Part shown: in pieces, positions 53,219 to 61,796 of the stretch
Numbering within the stretch: the first letter of the stretch is position 1
Layout: the number at the start of each line of letters is the position of its first letter
NCBI RefSeq assembly: GCF_000308295.2
Contig: NZ_HG326652.1
Span: forward strand, 2,081,732 to 2,145,731
Direction of reading: 5' to 3'
Length of the DNA stretch: 64,000 nt
Source: Afipia birgiae 34632
Lineage (GTDB): Bacteria; Pseudomonadota; Alphaproteobacteria; Rhizobiales; Xanthobacteraceae
Position numbers and translations under genes: made by a program
Notes under the pieces: generated by a model
Told to the model about the DNA's origin: nothing
Databases searched by the model: none
What the model saw: only the letters and a program-made list of their open reading frames with translations

Positions 53219-53437
53219 GGTAAGAACCTTTCGAATTTGTACCTTTCGTTAGATATGTCCCTTGACGGCGAAAGTCCAAGACCCATTTATACCGAACGTT
53301 ACAGTTGCAGTGCAGCAATAACCACTGCGACGTGGGCAAATCGGAACTTTTATTCTCTCGCCGAGACAAGCCCCGAGCAACGTATTGAAATTATTTGGTT
53401 TCGCGTTCGACGCTGAAGCAAAAATTGGGGACCTGCG
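53219..53437. promoter_or_regulatory. Divergent promoter region of tetR and the second MFP-RND operon
   Basis: The gap contains GTACCTTTCGTTAG (from 53238) and ATACCGAACGTTACAG (from 53289), which share the TTCG/CGAA core in inverted sense and may be operator half-sites. The symmetry is imperfect, so I call this region only by position. GGGGACCTGCG before the ATG at 53438 is a modest ribosome binding site. Confidence 0.4.
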
Positions 53438-54616
53438 ATGAAAAGTCTTTCAAAAAGAACAAGCCTGATTGGCGCCGGGATCGGTCTGGCAATTCTGGCA
53501 ACTGCGGGAACCTTGGTCGCGACCTCAAACAATCGCGCCAAGGCCGATTCCGCCGCCGCGGCCACACCACCCGCGACGCCGGTTTCTGTCGCCAATGTTT
53601 CCGAGCGGGAAACCGCGATCTGGGACGAATTCTCCGGGCGCCTTGAAGCCATCGAGCAGGTGGAGGTCCGTTCGCGTGTCGCCGGAGCGATCCAGGAAAT
53701 CCGTTTTCGCGAAGGCGCGCTGGTTCAGAAGGACGATGTTCTCGTCGTGATCGATCCGGCGCTTTACGCCGCCGAAGTCGCCCGCGCGGAAGCGCAGGTC
53801 GCCGCTGCGCAGGCGCGTCTCGTCTTTACCAAGAGCGACTACGAGCGCGGCCAGCAACTGACCGGGTCGCAAACCATCTCGCAGCGCGATCAGGACAACC
53901 GCATCAATGCCTATCGCGAAGCCGAAGCAAACCTCAAGGCGGCGCAGGCCACTCTGAAGACTGCGCAGCTTAACCTCGGCTACACCGAAGTACGCGCGCC
54001 CGTCACGGGTCGGGTCGGCAAGCGCGAGATCACCGTCGGCAACCTGATTGCCGCCGGTCCCGGTTCGCCGCTGCTGACCAGCATCGTCTCGACGTCGCCG
54101 ATCTATGCCAGCTTCAACGCCGACGAGCAGGTCGTCCTGCGTGCGCTCGATGCGCTCGGCAAGGACGATGCGGCATCAAAGACCGGCCGCATTCCAGTCA
54201 AGATGGGCACCGCAACCAGCAATGGCCTGCCATTCGAAGGCCACATGCAGTTGATCGACAATCAGGTCGATGCGCGCAGCGGTACGGTGCGGGTCCGCGC
54301 CATCTTCGACAACAAGAATGGCCGCCTGATCCCCGGGCAGTTCGTCCGCCTGCAGATGGGCCAGCCCAAAACCGAACGCGCCATGATGATCAATGAACGC
54401 GCCGTCGGCACCGACCAGAACAAAAAATACGTGATGGTCGTGAACAAGGAAAGCAAGGCGGAGTATCGCGAAGTCTCGCTTGGCGTCGCCGTTGACGGCC
54501 TGCGCGTTGTCACTGCTGGCTTGAAACCGGGCGAGCAGATTGTGGTCAAGGGCTTGCAGCGCATTCGCCCCGGCGCACCTGTCGCGCCTGAAGTCGTGGC
54601 GATGGACGCAAACTGA
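53438..54616 (+). CDS. RND efflux periplasmic adaptor (membrane fusion protein)
   Basis: A 392-residue AcrA/MexA-type adaptor with an N-terminal membrane anchor (residues about 9-27). Barrel-sandwich half motifs are RLEAIEQVEVRSRVAGAIQEIRFREGALVQKDDVLVVIDP and LGYTEVRAPVTGRVGKREITVGNLIAAG, flanking a coiled-coil of RAEAQVAAAQARLVFTKSDYERGQQL and AEANLKAAQATLKTAQLNL. The C-terminal TAGLKPGEQIVVKGLQRIRPGAPVAPEV is typical. It is first in a two-gene operon with the RND permease at 54768, but a palindromic repeat lies between. No outer-membrane factor gene follows. Confidence 0.92.
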   Translation: MKSLSKRTSLIGAGIGLAILATAGTLVATSNNRAKADSAAAATPPATPVSVANVSERETAIWDEFSGRLEAIEQVEVRSRVAGAIQEIRFREGALVQKDDVLVVIDPALYAAEVARAEAQVAAAQARLVFTKSDYERGQQLTGSQTISQRDQDNRINAYREAEANLKAAQATLKTAQLNLGYTEVRAPVTGRVGKREITVGNLIAAGPGSPLLTSIVSTSPIYASFNADEQVVLRALDALGKDDAASKTGRIPVKMGTATSNGLPFEGHMQLIDNQVDARSGTVRVRAIFDNKNGRLIPGQFVRLQMGQPKTERAMMINERAVGTDQNKKYVMVVNKESKAEYREVSLGVAVDGLRVVTAGLKPGEQIVVKGLQRIRPGAPVAPEVVAMDAN

Positions 54617-54640
54617 CACAAAGCGCTCGTCGTCAACAAG

Positions 54641-54721
54641 GTCATTGCGAGCGAAGCGAAGCAATCCATCGCTGAGAAAAGAAAAGCTGGATTGCTTCGT
54701 CGCTCCGCTCCTCGCAATGAC
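54641..54721. repeat. Interspersed palindromic element inside the MFP-RND operon
   Basis: The left arm 54641-54668 (GTCATTGCGAGCGAAGC...AATCCA) is the imperfect inverted copy of the right arm 54688-54721 (TGGATTGCTTCG...TCGCAATGAC), so 81 bp folds into one long hairpin. This class (GTCATTGCGAGCGAAGCGAAGCAAT-type) recurs in many Bradyrhizobiaceae genomes. It sits between the adaptor stop (54616) and the permease ATG (54768), inside a probable transcript, where it could alter mRNA stability. Confidence 0.85.
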
Positions 54722-54767
54722 GACATCGGACAGTCGATTACAACAAGACCAATAATGAGATGACGTC

Positions 54768-57700
54768 ATGAATATCTCGAGATTTTTTATCGACCGGCCC
54801 ATTTTCGCTGGCGTGCTGTCGGCGCTGATCCTGCTTGCGGGACTGCTGTCCCTGCCCGCGCTGCCGATCTCCGAATACCCGGAAGTTGCGCCGCCTATCG
54901 TGACCGTGCGCGCGCTCTATCCCGGCGCCAATCCCAAGGTGATCATCGAATCGGTCGCGACGCCGCTCGAGGAGCAGATCAACGGCGTCGAAAACATGCT
55001 CTATATGAACAGTCAGGCGACGACTGATGGCGTGTTGACCCTCAACGTCACTTTCCGCCTCGGCACCAATCCCGACCTCGCGCAGCAGATGGTTCAGAAC
55101 CGGGTCTCGCAGGCGGAGTCGCGGCTGCCGGCGGTGACACGCCAGCTCGGCATCACCACGGTGAAGAGCTCGCCGAACATCACGCTGGTGGTGCATCTGT
55201 TGTCGCCGAATGATCGCTACGACACCACCTATTTGCGCAACTTCGGCGTGATCAACGTCAAGGATCGCCTCGCCCGCATTCGCGGCGTCGGCCAGGTGCA
55301 AATCTGGGGCGCGGGCGATTATGCGATGCGCGTCTGGCTCGATCCGCAGAAGGTCGCCGAGCTTGGTCTGTCGCCCGGCGACATCACCCGCGAAATCCAG
55401 GCCCAGAACGTCGAGGCCGCGGCGGGCACGGTCGGCGGCTCGCCGAACTCCACTGATATCACCCTGCAGATGCCGCTCAATGCGCAGGGCCGCCTGAAGG
55501 ACGAGCAGGAATTCGGCGATATTGTCATCAAGACGGGCCAGAATGGTGAAATCACCCGCCTGCGCGACGTCGCCCGGGTCGAGCTTGGCGCCTCCGAATA
55601 TGCGCTGCGTTCGCAGATCGACAATAAATCCGCTGTCGGCATCGGCATCTTCCAGTCGCCCGGAGCCAACGCGCTTGCCATCGCAGACGAAGTCCATGCG
55701 GTGATGACGCAGATCAAGCAGAACATGCCTGAGGGTGTCGATTACCGCATCGCTTACGATCCGACACGGTTCATCCGCGCCTCGATCGAAGCCGTGATCC
55801 ACACCTTGCTGGAAGCGATCGCGCTGGTGGTGCTGGTCGTCATCCTGTTCCTGCAAACCTGGCGCGCGTCGATTATTCCCTTGATCTCGGTGCCGGTCTC
55901 GATCATCGGCACCTTCGCGGTGCTGCTGCTGTTCGGCTATTCCATCAATGCGCTGAGCCTGTTCGGCCTGGTGCTCGCGATCGGCATCGTGGTCGATGAC
56001 GCCATCGTCGTGGTGGAGAACGTCGAGCGCAACATCGAGGAAGGATTGTCGCCGCGCGATGCGACCTATCGCGCCATGAACGAGGTGTCGGGGCCGATTA
56101 TCGCCATTGCCCTGGTGCTGGTGGCGGTGTTCGTTCCGCTCGGCTTCATCAGCGGCCTGACTGGCCAGTTCTACAAGCAGTTCGCCATGACCATCGCGAT
56201 CTCGACGGTGATTTCCGCGATCAACTCGCTGACACTGTCGCCGGCGCTCGCAGCCCTTCTGTTGAAGGGTCACGATCAGCCGAAGGATGCGCTCAGCCGC
56301 GGCATGGACAAGATTTTCGGCGGCTTCTTCCGGCGTTTCAACAACGTCTTTCTGAAAGCCTCGAATTCCTATAGCGGCGGCGTCAAGCGGGTCATCTCGC
56401 GCAAGGCCGCCGTCATGGGCGTCTATCTGGTCCTGATCGGCGTCACGGCCGTCTTGTTCAGGATCGTGCCCGGCGGCTTCGTGCCGCTGCAGGACAAGCA
56501 ATATCTGATCGGGTTTGCCCAGCTTCAGGAAGGCGCCACACTCGACCGCACCGAAGAGATAATGCGGCAGATGTCGGCAATCGCTATGCAGCAGCCCGGC
56601 GTTGAGAGCGCCGTGGCCTTTCCGGGCCTGTCCATCAACGGCTTCACCAACTCGTCGAGCGCCGGCATCGTGTTCTCGACGCTCAAGCCATTCGGCGAGC
56701 GCAAGGATCCTTCGCTGAGCGCTACGGCCATCGCTGCTGAGTTGAACAAGAAGTATACGGTCATTCAAGATGCCTTCGTGGCCATGCTGCCGCCTCCTCC
56801 GGTCGACGGCCTCGGCACCACCGGCGGTTTCAAACTGCAGCTCGAGGATCAAGCGGGGCTTGGCTATGAGGCGCTGGACGACGCCAAGAAAGCCTTCCTC
56901 GCCAAGGCGGCGCAGGCCCCCGAACTCACCGGCTTGTTTTCGAGCTACAAGGTGGACGTGCCGCAGCTTTATGCGGACATCGACCGCACCCGCGCGCGCC
57001 AGCTCAACGTGCCGATCACCAGCATCTTCGAGACCCTGCAGGTTTATCTCGGCTCGTACTACGTCAACGACTTCAACAAATTCGGCCGCGTTTACTCGGT
57101 GCGTGTGCAAGCCGACGGCAAGTTTCGCGCACGGCCGGAAGACGTCGGTCTGCTGAAGGTGCGCTCGACGACCGGTGAAATGATTCCGCTGTCAGTGCTG
57201 CTGCGGGTGCAATCCACAGCCGGCCCCGAAAGCGCGATGCGTTATAACGGGTTCCTCGCCGCCGACATCAACGGCGATACCGCGCCGGGCTATTCCACCG
57301 GCCAATCGCAAGCCGCGGTCGCGCGTATCGCCAAAGAGACGCTGCCCAAGGGCATCGGCTTTGAGTGGACCGACCTGACCTATCAGGAGATCATCGCAGG
57401 TAACACCTCGCTCTACATCTTCCCGATCGTGATGCTGCTGGTGTTCCTGGTGCTCGCTGCGCAATATGAAAGCCTGGTACTGCCCATAGCGATCATCATG
57501 ATCGTACCGATGTCGCTGCTGGCTGCGATGTTCGGGGTCTGGATCACCGGCAACGACAACAACATCTTCACCCAGATCGGCCTGTTCGTTCTGGTGGGGT
57601 TGTCGGCCAAGAACGCGATTCTGATCGTGGAGTTCGCACGCGAACTTGAGTTTGCCGGACGCACGCCGATCGCGGCCGCGATCGAGGCCAGCCGCTTGCG

Positions 57701-57989
57701 GCTGCGGCCGATCCTGATGACATCGATCGCCTTCATCATGGGCGTGGTGCCGCTGGTGACATCGGTCGGCGCCGGCGCGGAGATGCGTCACGCCATGGGC
57801 ATCGCGGTTTTCTCCGGCATGATCGGCGTCACGGCGTTCGGCATCTTCTTCACGCCTGTGTTCTACGTGCTGCTGCGCGGCCTGACCGGCAACAAACCGC
57901 TGGCCCAGCATGGGCAAAGCTCGATCGAGCCGATCCCTGCGCACGCGCCTCACGCTGCGCCCCACGCGCTAAAGGACGCTGCTGAATAG
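54768..57989 (+). CDS. RND multidrug efflux permease, AcrB/MexB-like
   Basis: A 1073-residue inner-membrane exporter with the HAE-1 layout. MNISRFFIDRPIFAGVLSALILLAGLLSLPALPISEYPEVAPPIVTVRALYPGANP is the family start. The proton-relay DD is in LAIGIVVDDAIVVVENVERN, and the Lys in LVGLSAKNAILIVEFAREL. The C-terminal tail is His/Ala-rich (HAPHAAPHALKDAAE). It works with the adaptor encoded upstream and a TolC-type protein not present here. The TetR divergent from the adaptor is the likely regulator. Substrates are unknown. Confidence 0.94.
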   Translation: MNISRFFIDRPIFAGVLSALILLAGLLSLPALPISEYPEVAPPIVTVRALYPGANPKVIIESVATPLEEQINGVENMLYMNSQATTDGVLTLNVTFRLGTNPDLAQQMVQNRVSQAESRLPAVTRQLGITTVKSSPNITLVVHLLSPNDRYDTTYLRNFGVINVKDRLARIRGVGQVQIWGAGDYAMRVWLDPQKVAELGLSPGDITREIQAQNVEAAAGTVGGSPNSTDITLQMPLNAQGRLKDEQEFGDIVIKTGQNGEITRLRDVARVELGASEYALRSQIDNKSAVGIGIFQSPGANALAIADEVHAVMTQIKQNMPEGVDYRIAYDPTRFIRASIEAVIHTLLEAIALVVLVVILFLQTWRASIIPLISVPVSIIGTFAVLLLFGYSINALSLFGLVLAIGIVVDDAIVVVENVERNIEEGLSPRDATYRAMNEVSGPIIAIALVLVAVFVPLGFISGLTGQFYKQFAMTIAISTVISAINSLTLSPALAALLLKGHDQPKDALSRGMDKIFGGFFRRFNNVFLKASNSYSGGVKRVISRKAAVMGVYLVLIGVTAVLFRIVPGGFVPLQDKQYLIGFAQLQEGATLDRTEEIMRQMSAIAMQQPGVESAVAFPGLSINGFTNSSSAGIVFSTLKPFGERKDPSLSATAIAAELNKKYTVIQDAFVAMLPPPPVDGLGTTGGFKLQLEDQAGLGYEALDDAKKAFLAKAAQAPELTGLFSSYKVDVPQLYADIDRTRARQLNVPITSIFETLQVYLGSYYVNDFNKFGRVYSVRVQADGKFRARPEDVGLLKVRSTTGEMIPLSVLLRVQSTAGPESAMRYNGFLAADINGDTAPGYSTGQSQAAVARIAKETLPKGIGFEWTDLTYQEIIAGNTSLYIFPIVMLLVFLVLAAQYESLVLPIAIIMIVPMSLLAAMFGVWITGNDNNIFTQIGLFVLVGLSAKNAILIVEFARELEFAGRTPIAAAIEASRLRLRPILMTSIAFIMGVVPLVTSVGAGAEMRHAMGIAVFSGMIGVTAFGIFFTPVFYVLLRGLTGNKPLAQHGQSSIEPIPAHAPHAAPHALKDAAE

Positions 57990-58053
57990 CCTGCCATGCC
58001 CGGCAGGCCACACGATGGCGCACAGCTGCATTGCCCGTGACAGCGATGCGCCC

Positions 58054-58105
58054 GCGACGCGAAGCAATCCGGTCCTTGCCCTCCAAGCCGGATTGCTTCG
58101 GTCGC
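58054..58105. repeat. Short GCGAAGCAATCC-type palindromic element
   Basis: The left arm 58054-58072 (GCGACGCGAAGCAATCCGG) and right arm 58088-58105 (CCGGATTGCTTCGGTCGC) form an imperfect 18-bp stem. It shares the GAAGCAATCC/GGATTGCTTC core with the element at 54641-54721, so it looks like a shortened copy. It is followed by the terminator at 58120-58149. Confidence 0.7.
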
Positions 58106-58119
58106 AACTTTGCAAAAGG

Positions 58120-58149
58120 AAATGGCCGGGGATGACCCCGGCCATTTTT
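58120..58149. terminator. Strong bidirectional intrinsic terminator
   Basis: AAATGGCCGGGG (58120-58131) pairs perfectly with CCCCGGCCATTT (58136-58147), followed by T residues to 58149. It lies between the RND permease (plus strand) and hutX (minus strand), which converge here. The A-rich left side also gives a U-run on the minus transcript, so it can serve both. Confidence 0.9.
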
Positions 58150-58168
58150 GTTGAGACTTGCAAAGATA

Positions 58169-58669
58169 TCAGCCCAGCGTCTTCGCCAGCGCACGAAACT
58201 TCTCGAGCTGGTCCGCCTTCAGCGCACGCGCTTCGTCCCGTCCGACGAAAACCTTGAACATCACGCCGCCATCGACATTGAGAAATGCCGCGAAGGCCGA
58301 CGACTTGCCCATGAACGGACGCTCGACGAAAGCGATGCCGCCGCAGCGCTCATGGCGCAGATGGCCGTGCATGCCCTTCGGCTTCATGATGTTGTAGTAG
58401 CCGCGCCCGATTTCGCCGCCGCCAACCGGCTCGGTGACTTCGAAGATGCCGTCCTCGGTGTGGATGATCAGCGTCACCTCGCCCCATGACGCAATGTCCT
58501 GCATCGCAGCCACGAACGCAGAGCCCGGCGCGAAGCTGCGCATCTCCTCTGGCAACGCCTCGATCACAGCCCGTGCCGTGACGTTCTTCTCCCGCGCGAC
58601 GTCCTCGATGACGCCGCCGGGATTCTCGGCCATATGCTTCTTGAGATCGGCCAAATCGGTGCTCAGCAT
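58169..58669 (-). CDS. hutX: Haem utilisation cytosolic carrier HutX/HuvX
   Basis: A 166-residue cytosolic haem-trafficking protein of the HutX/HuvX family. VIEDVAREKNVTARAVIEALPEEMRSFAPGSAFVAAMQDIASWGEVTLIIHTEDGIFEVTEPVGGGEIGRGYYNIMKPKGMHGHLRHERCGGIAFVERPFMGKSSAFAAFLNVDGGVMFKVFVGRDEARALKADQLEKF spans the family core with LIIHTEDGIFE, GYYN and FLN-x-G-VMFKVFVGRD motifs. It would take haem delivered through HmuTUV to the monooxygenase encoded 11 bases upstream. It is the last gene of the minus-strand operon and ends at a strong terminator. Confidence 0.9.
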   Translation of the reverse strand: MLSTDLADLKKHMAENPGGVIEDVAREKNVTARAVIEALPEEMRSFAPGSAFVAAMQDIASWGEVTLIIHTEDGIFEVTEPVGGGEIGRGYYNIMKPKGMHGHLRHERCGGIAFVERPFMGKSSAFAAFLNVDGGVMFKVFVGRDEARALKADQLEKFRALAKTLG

Positions 58670-58680
58670 GGGTTGCTCTC

Positions 58681-59016
58681 TCAGGCTGCGGCGCTGGTCT
58701 TGCGCTCGGTCTGGATAATGTCGAAGCCTTCAAACTTCGGATGGCCGAGGTAGAGGCTCGGGCCGGTCTGATTGTCGGCGCGGGCATGCGCCTTGCGGAA
58801 CTGCTCGGACTTGGTCCACGCCTCGAACGAGGCCTTGTCGGCCCACAACGTGTGCGTCGAATAGAGCGTGTGATCCTCAGCTACAGGACCGCGCAGCAGG
58901 TGAAACTCGATAAAACCCGCCAGTTCGCTGAGATACGACTCGCGCGTCGCCCATACGGTCTCGAACGCCTGTTCGGAGCCGGTTTTCACCTGGAATCGAT
59001 TCATCGCAATAAACAT
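58681..59016 (-). CDS. Antibiotic-biosynthesis-monooxygenase-fold, probable haem-degrading protein (HmuQ/HmuD/IsdG-like)
   Basis: A 111-residue ABM-fold protein: MFIAMNRFQVKTGSEQAFETVWATRESYLSELAGFIEFHLLRGP, then THTLWADKASFEAWTKSEQFRKAHARA. Small ABM proteins in haem-uptake loci, such as HmuQ and HmuD of Bradyrhizobium and IsdG of Staphylococcus, degrade haem to release iron. The neighbour hutX and receptor hmuR make that role likely here. It lies 11 bases upstream of hutX and 158 bases downstream of hmuR, after a hairpin. Assigning HmuQ versus HmuD cannot be done by eye, so I give no symbol. Confidence 0.82.
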   Translation of the reverse strand: MFIAMNRFQVKTGSEQAFETVWATRESYLSELAGFIEFHLLRGPVAEDHTLYSTHTLWADKASFEAWTKSEQFRKAHARADNQTGPSLYLGHPKFEGFDIIQTERKTSAAA

Positions 59017-59104
59017 TGGTCTTCTCCTGTTTGTCTTACTGTAAGGCCGGATGGCCGGTTATCAAAGTGTCGATCTTGAAGGCCTTGCGCTGAAAACGCA
59101 GCAA

Positions 59105-59129
59105 GCCGCGCAGAAAACCTCTGCGCGGC
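59105..59129 (-). promoter_or_regulatory. Hairpin between hmuR and the haem monooxygenase gene
   Basis: GCCGCGCAGA (59105-59114) pairs perfectly with TCTGCGCGGC (59120-59129) with a five-base loop, between hmuR (stop at 59175) and the next minus-strand gene (start 59016). No clear T-run follows, so it could protect the receptor mRNA or partly terminate it and set different expression levels for receptor and cytosolic genes. Confidence 0.5.
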
Positions 59130-59174
59130 ATTGTCCCGTTTGCTTTCCGGAAGCAGTTATTGAGCGTTCTGCGT

Positions 59175-61553
59175 TCAGCTTCCTCCGAAGTGATATTTGA
59201 GACCGGCCTTGTAGACGATGCCCGCGCCGGCGCTCGCCCACAGCACGTCATTCTGTGGCGACGTGAAGTCGGCGGCGCGCGGAATGGCGTAAGGCCGGTA
59301 GTACTGATTGAGAAGATTCTCGACCGAGAAGTTCAGAGCGAAGTCCTTCGTCGGCCTTACCTGCAGATACAGGTTGACGAGATCGTAGGACGTGCCCGGC
59401 AGATAGGTGACCGGGATATCGGTGTTACTCTTCACCGATGTCCACATCGCCGACAGTATCACCTGATTATCCAGGAAGCGCAGGCCCGCGGTCGTCGTCA
59501 CCTTCTGCGGCTGCACGCTGTACAGGCCAATGTTGGTCTGGGTGTTCTTGCCTTCCTGCAGCGTCAGCGACACGCCGACGAAATAGTCGTTTGCGTCGTA
59601 CATCGTTTCGGCTTCGAAGCCCTGGATCCGGGCGTTCGCGATGTTCTGGTACTGAAGATACGTCGTCGGAAACACACCCGGAATCGGCGGGAAGGAATTG
59701 AACGGAGGTCCGGTGAACTGGACACTGTCGATATAGTCGTCGACATCGTTGCGGAAGAGATTCAGCTTGCCGCGGAAACTGTCGCCGGCCCTGAACAGAT
59801 CATTCTTCTTGATATTGACGCCGATTTCCTTGGTCTTGCCAACCTCAGGACGGAGATTGGGGTTCGGCAGGAAGCAGAAGAATCCGCGCGTGCCGTCGGG
59901 GCAGACCGAAAAGTCGCCCTGCCCGGCGCCGGTCGCAACGTGAGCGCCGTTGACAAGCGTTTCGGTAATCGACGGTGCACGATAGCCTTCGGCATAGCTG
60001 ATGTAGGGTGTCACCACGCTCGCAGGCAGCAATCCGATGGTGATCTTCGGCGAGAAGCGGTCGCCGCTGGCGGACCCTGCCGACGAGCTCAGTTGATAGT
60101 TGTCATAGCGGATCGCGCTGACCATCTCCAACAGCGAGGTGTAGCTGGTCTTCCACTGAACGAACGCGCCAGTGACCGTGCGTTCGCCGCTGGGGGTGGT
60201 CTTGTTGGAATTGCCGCTCTTGTCGAATGTCGAGACGTCGTCGCGGAAGCCGTCGCCACCGTAGGTGATGGCATGACGCCAGTCGCCGGTTTCAAAGCGC
60301 GATGTGTTGTGGACGTCGAAGCCGAGGGTATCTATCAGATAGCCGCGCTGGTCGCCGACGCAGCCGGTAATGCTGTTGCCCGGCTGGCCGCCGGCGCAAT
60401 TACCGGTCGCGGCGGTCGAGTTGTGCAGGGTTTTGACCTGCTGGCTGTCGGTGCGATTCCAGTAGATCTTTGCATCCCAGTCGAAAATCTGATCGTCGGG
60501 CCGGGAGTACTTCCAGCCAAGCGTGGTGGTATAGTTCTTCAGATTGGTGGCGTAGACCGATGTGCCGTTGCCTGCCGCTCCTGGCTGCGCGAACGGCTGC
60601 CCGACCGGACGGCGAGGCTGGCCGACGTTGTAAATGTCTTCCTGGAAGATGCCGCCCAGTTTGATCTCGTGACCATCCGCAGGGCGCACTGTCAGCTTTG
60701 CGATACCGCTTGAAAGCCGCTGCGCGGTGTTCTCGACCGTGACACCAAGGCCGTCCTTGTAGTTGTTCTGCGTCGAATAGGTACCGCCTGCGAACACATC
60801 GACGTTCGGATTAACGTGAACGCCGCCGAACACCGATCCGAGTGCGCGGCCGCTGTTGGTACCGAACACCGTGTTGGTATCGACGCCCCAGCGCTCCCCG
60901 GGACGCACGACATCCTGAATGTCCTTGGTGCGGAACGAAGCCACACCACCGATGGCGCCGGAGCCGTAGATGTTCGCGGTCGGGCCGCGCACGATGTCGA
61001 TGCCGCCGATCAATTCGGGATTGAGGAAGAACGAGCCATTCGAATTGTGGCCGGTACGCTGGTAATTCTGACGCGCGCCATCGACGACGACTGCGACGCG
61101 ACCGAAATCCTGCAAGCCGCGGATGTTGATGGCTGTCGACGGATCGTCACCACGATCCTGCAGCCAGACACCGGGAATATTGTAGACGAGGTCGCCGACG
61201 CGCGTGGCGTTACGCCCCTGAATCTGCTCCAGCGTCACAACGCTGACCGGCGCCAGTGCATCAATGGCACGCTCTTGGGTTTTGGTCGCGGCAACCGTAA
61301 TCTCATCGAGTGACTGATAAACCGGCTGTCCGATCTGCGCGTTTGCATTCATCGGGTTCCGCGGTACAGGCACTTCCGCCATCGGAACTGCGGCGCGCTT
61401 GCGCTTGATCGGCTTCGGCTTGGCGGGTTGAACAGCCCGGCTGGAAGTTTCAGCAGATTGCGCATGCACTGGCCCAGCGGCAACCACCGCTCCCAGCGTA
61501 ACAACAGACACAGATAGTAACAGCGCGCACGCACGCGCGTTCAGCCCCGACAT
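59175..61553 (-). CDS. hmuR: TonB-dependent haem/haemoglobin outer-membrane receptor HmuR
   Basis: A 792-residue outer-membrane receptor with signal peptide MSGLNARACALLLSVSVVTLGAVVAAGPVHAQ. LDEITVAATKTQERAIDALAPVSVVTLEQIQGRNATRVGDLVYNIPGV is the TonB-box and plug region. YRAPSITE is an FRAP-like and NPNLRPE an NPDL-like haem-receptor motif in the barrel, and the C-terminus AGLKYHFGGS ends with the usual beta-strand. It takes haem through the outer membrane with TonB energy (tonB/exbBD not in the window). It is divergent from hmuP-hmuT-hmuU and first of hmuR, monooxygenase, hutX. Confidence 0.92.
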   Translation of the reverse strand: MSGLNARACALLLSVSVVTLGAVVAAGPVHAQSAETSSRAVQPAKPKPIKRKRAAVPMAEVPVPRNPMNANAQIGQPVYQSLDEITVAATKTQERAIDALAPVSVVTLEQIQGRNATRVGDLVYNIPGVWLQDRGDDPSTAINIRGLQDFGRVAVVVDGARQNYQRTGHNSNGSFFLNPELIGGIDIVRGPTANIYGSGAIGGVASFRTKDIQDVVRPGERWGVDTNTVFGTNSGRALGSVFGGVHVNPNVDVFAGGTYSTQNNYKDGLGVTVENTAQRLSSGIAKLTVRPADGHEIKLGGIFQEDIYNVGQPRRPVGQPFAQPGAAGNGTSVYATNLKNYTTTLGWKYSRPDDQIFDWDAKIYWNRTDSQQVKTLHNSTAATGNCAGGQPGNSITGCVGDQRGYLIDTLGFDVHNTSRFETGDWRHAITYGGDGFRDDVSTFDKSGNSNKTTPSGERTVTGAFVQWKTSYTSLLEMVSAIRYDNYQLSSSAGSASGDRFSPKITIGLLPASVVTPYISYAEGYRAPSITETLVNGAHVATGAGQGDFSVCPDGTRGFFCFLPNPNLRPEVGKTKEIGVNIKKNDLFRAGDSFRGKLNLFRNDVDDYIDSVQFTGPPFNSFPPIPGVFPTTYLQYQNIANARIQGFEAETMYDANDYFVGVSLTLQEGKNTQTNIGLYSVQPQKVTTTAGLRFLDNQVILSAMWTSVKSNTDIPVTYLPGTSYDLVNLYLQVRPTKDFALNFSVENLLNQYYRPYAIPRAADFTSPQNDVLWASAGAGIVYKAGLKYHFGGS

Positions 61554-61796
61554 GACAGCCCCAAATCTTCTTGATGCTTTGTGATGCGGCTGGCGGGCAT
61601 CGCCCGAAGGCGGCTGGCTGGCTGTCCTAGAATCCGCTGGCTACCGCCAACGCGTTGCTACTTTTCGTAAAATGCCTTGTCGGGGTCAAGCCGAAGAACA
61701 GTCAGTTTAAACCTATTGTAAACTGGAGTGTTGGAATTCGCGCGCTGACAAACTTAAGAACAGCCGAGACTTTCAGAAACGGGATGCGCAAAACGA
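61554..61796. promoter_or_regulatory. Divergent promoter region of hmuR and hmuPTU
   Basis: The gap holds promoters for both arms of the haem locus. The clear structure is a perfect inverted repeat CAGTTTA (61703-61709), nine-base spacer, TAAACTG (61719-61725), 150 bases before hmuR. It is a candidate site for the iron-dependent control (Irr with HmuP in relatives) known for this locus type. The region is AT-richer than its surroundings. Confidence 0.5.

Noticed and set aside
54738-57110. 790-codon minus frame over the second RND permease
   Set aside because: Antisense of a complete RND pump; the composition is typical of shadow frames and no motif is present.
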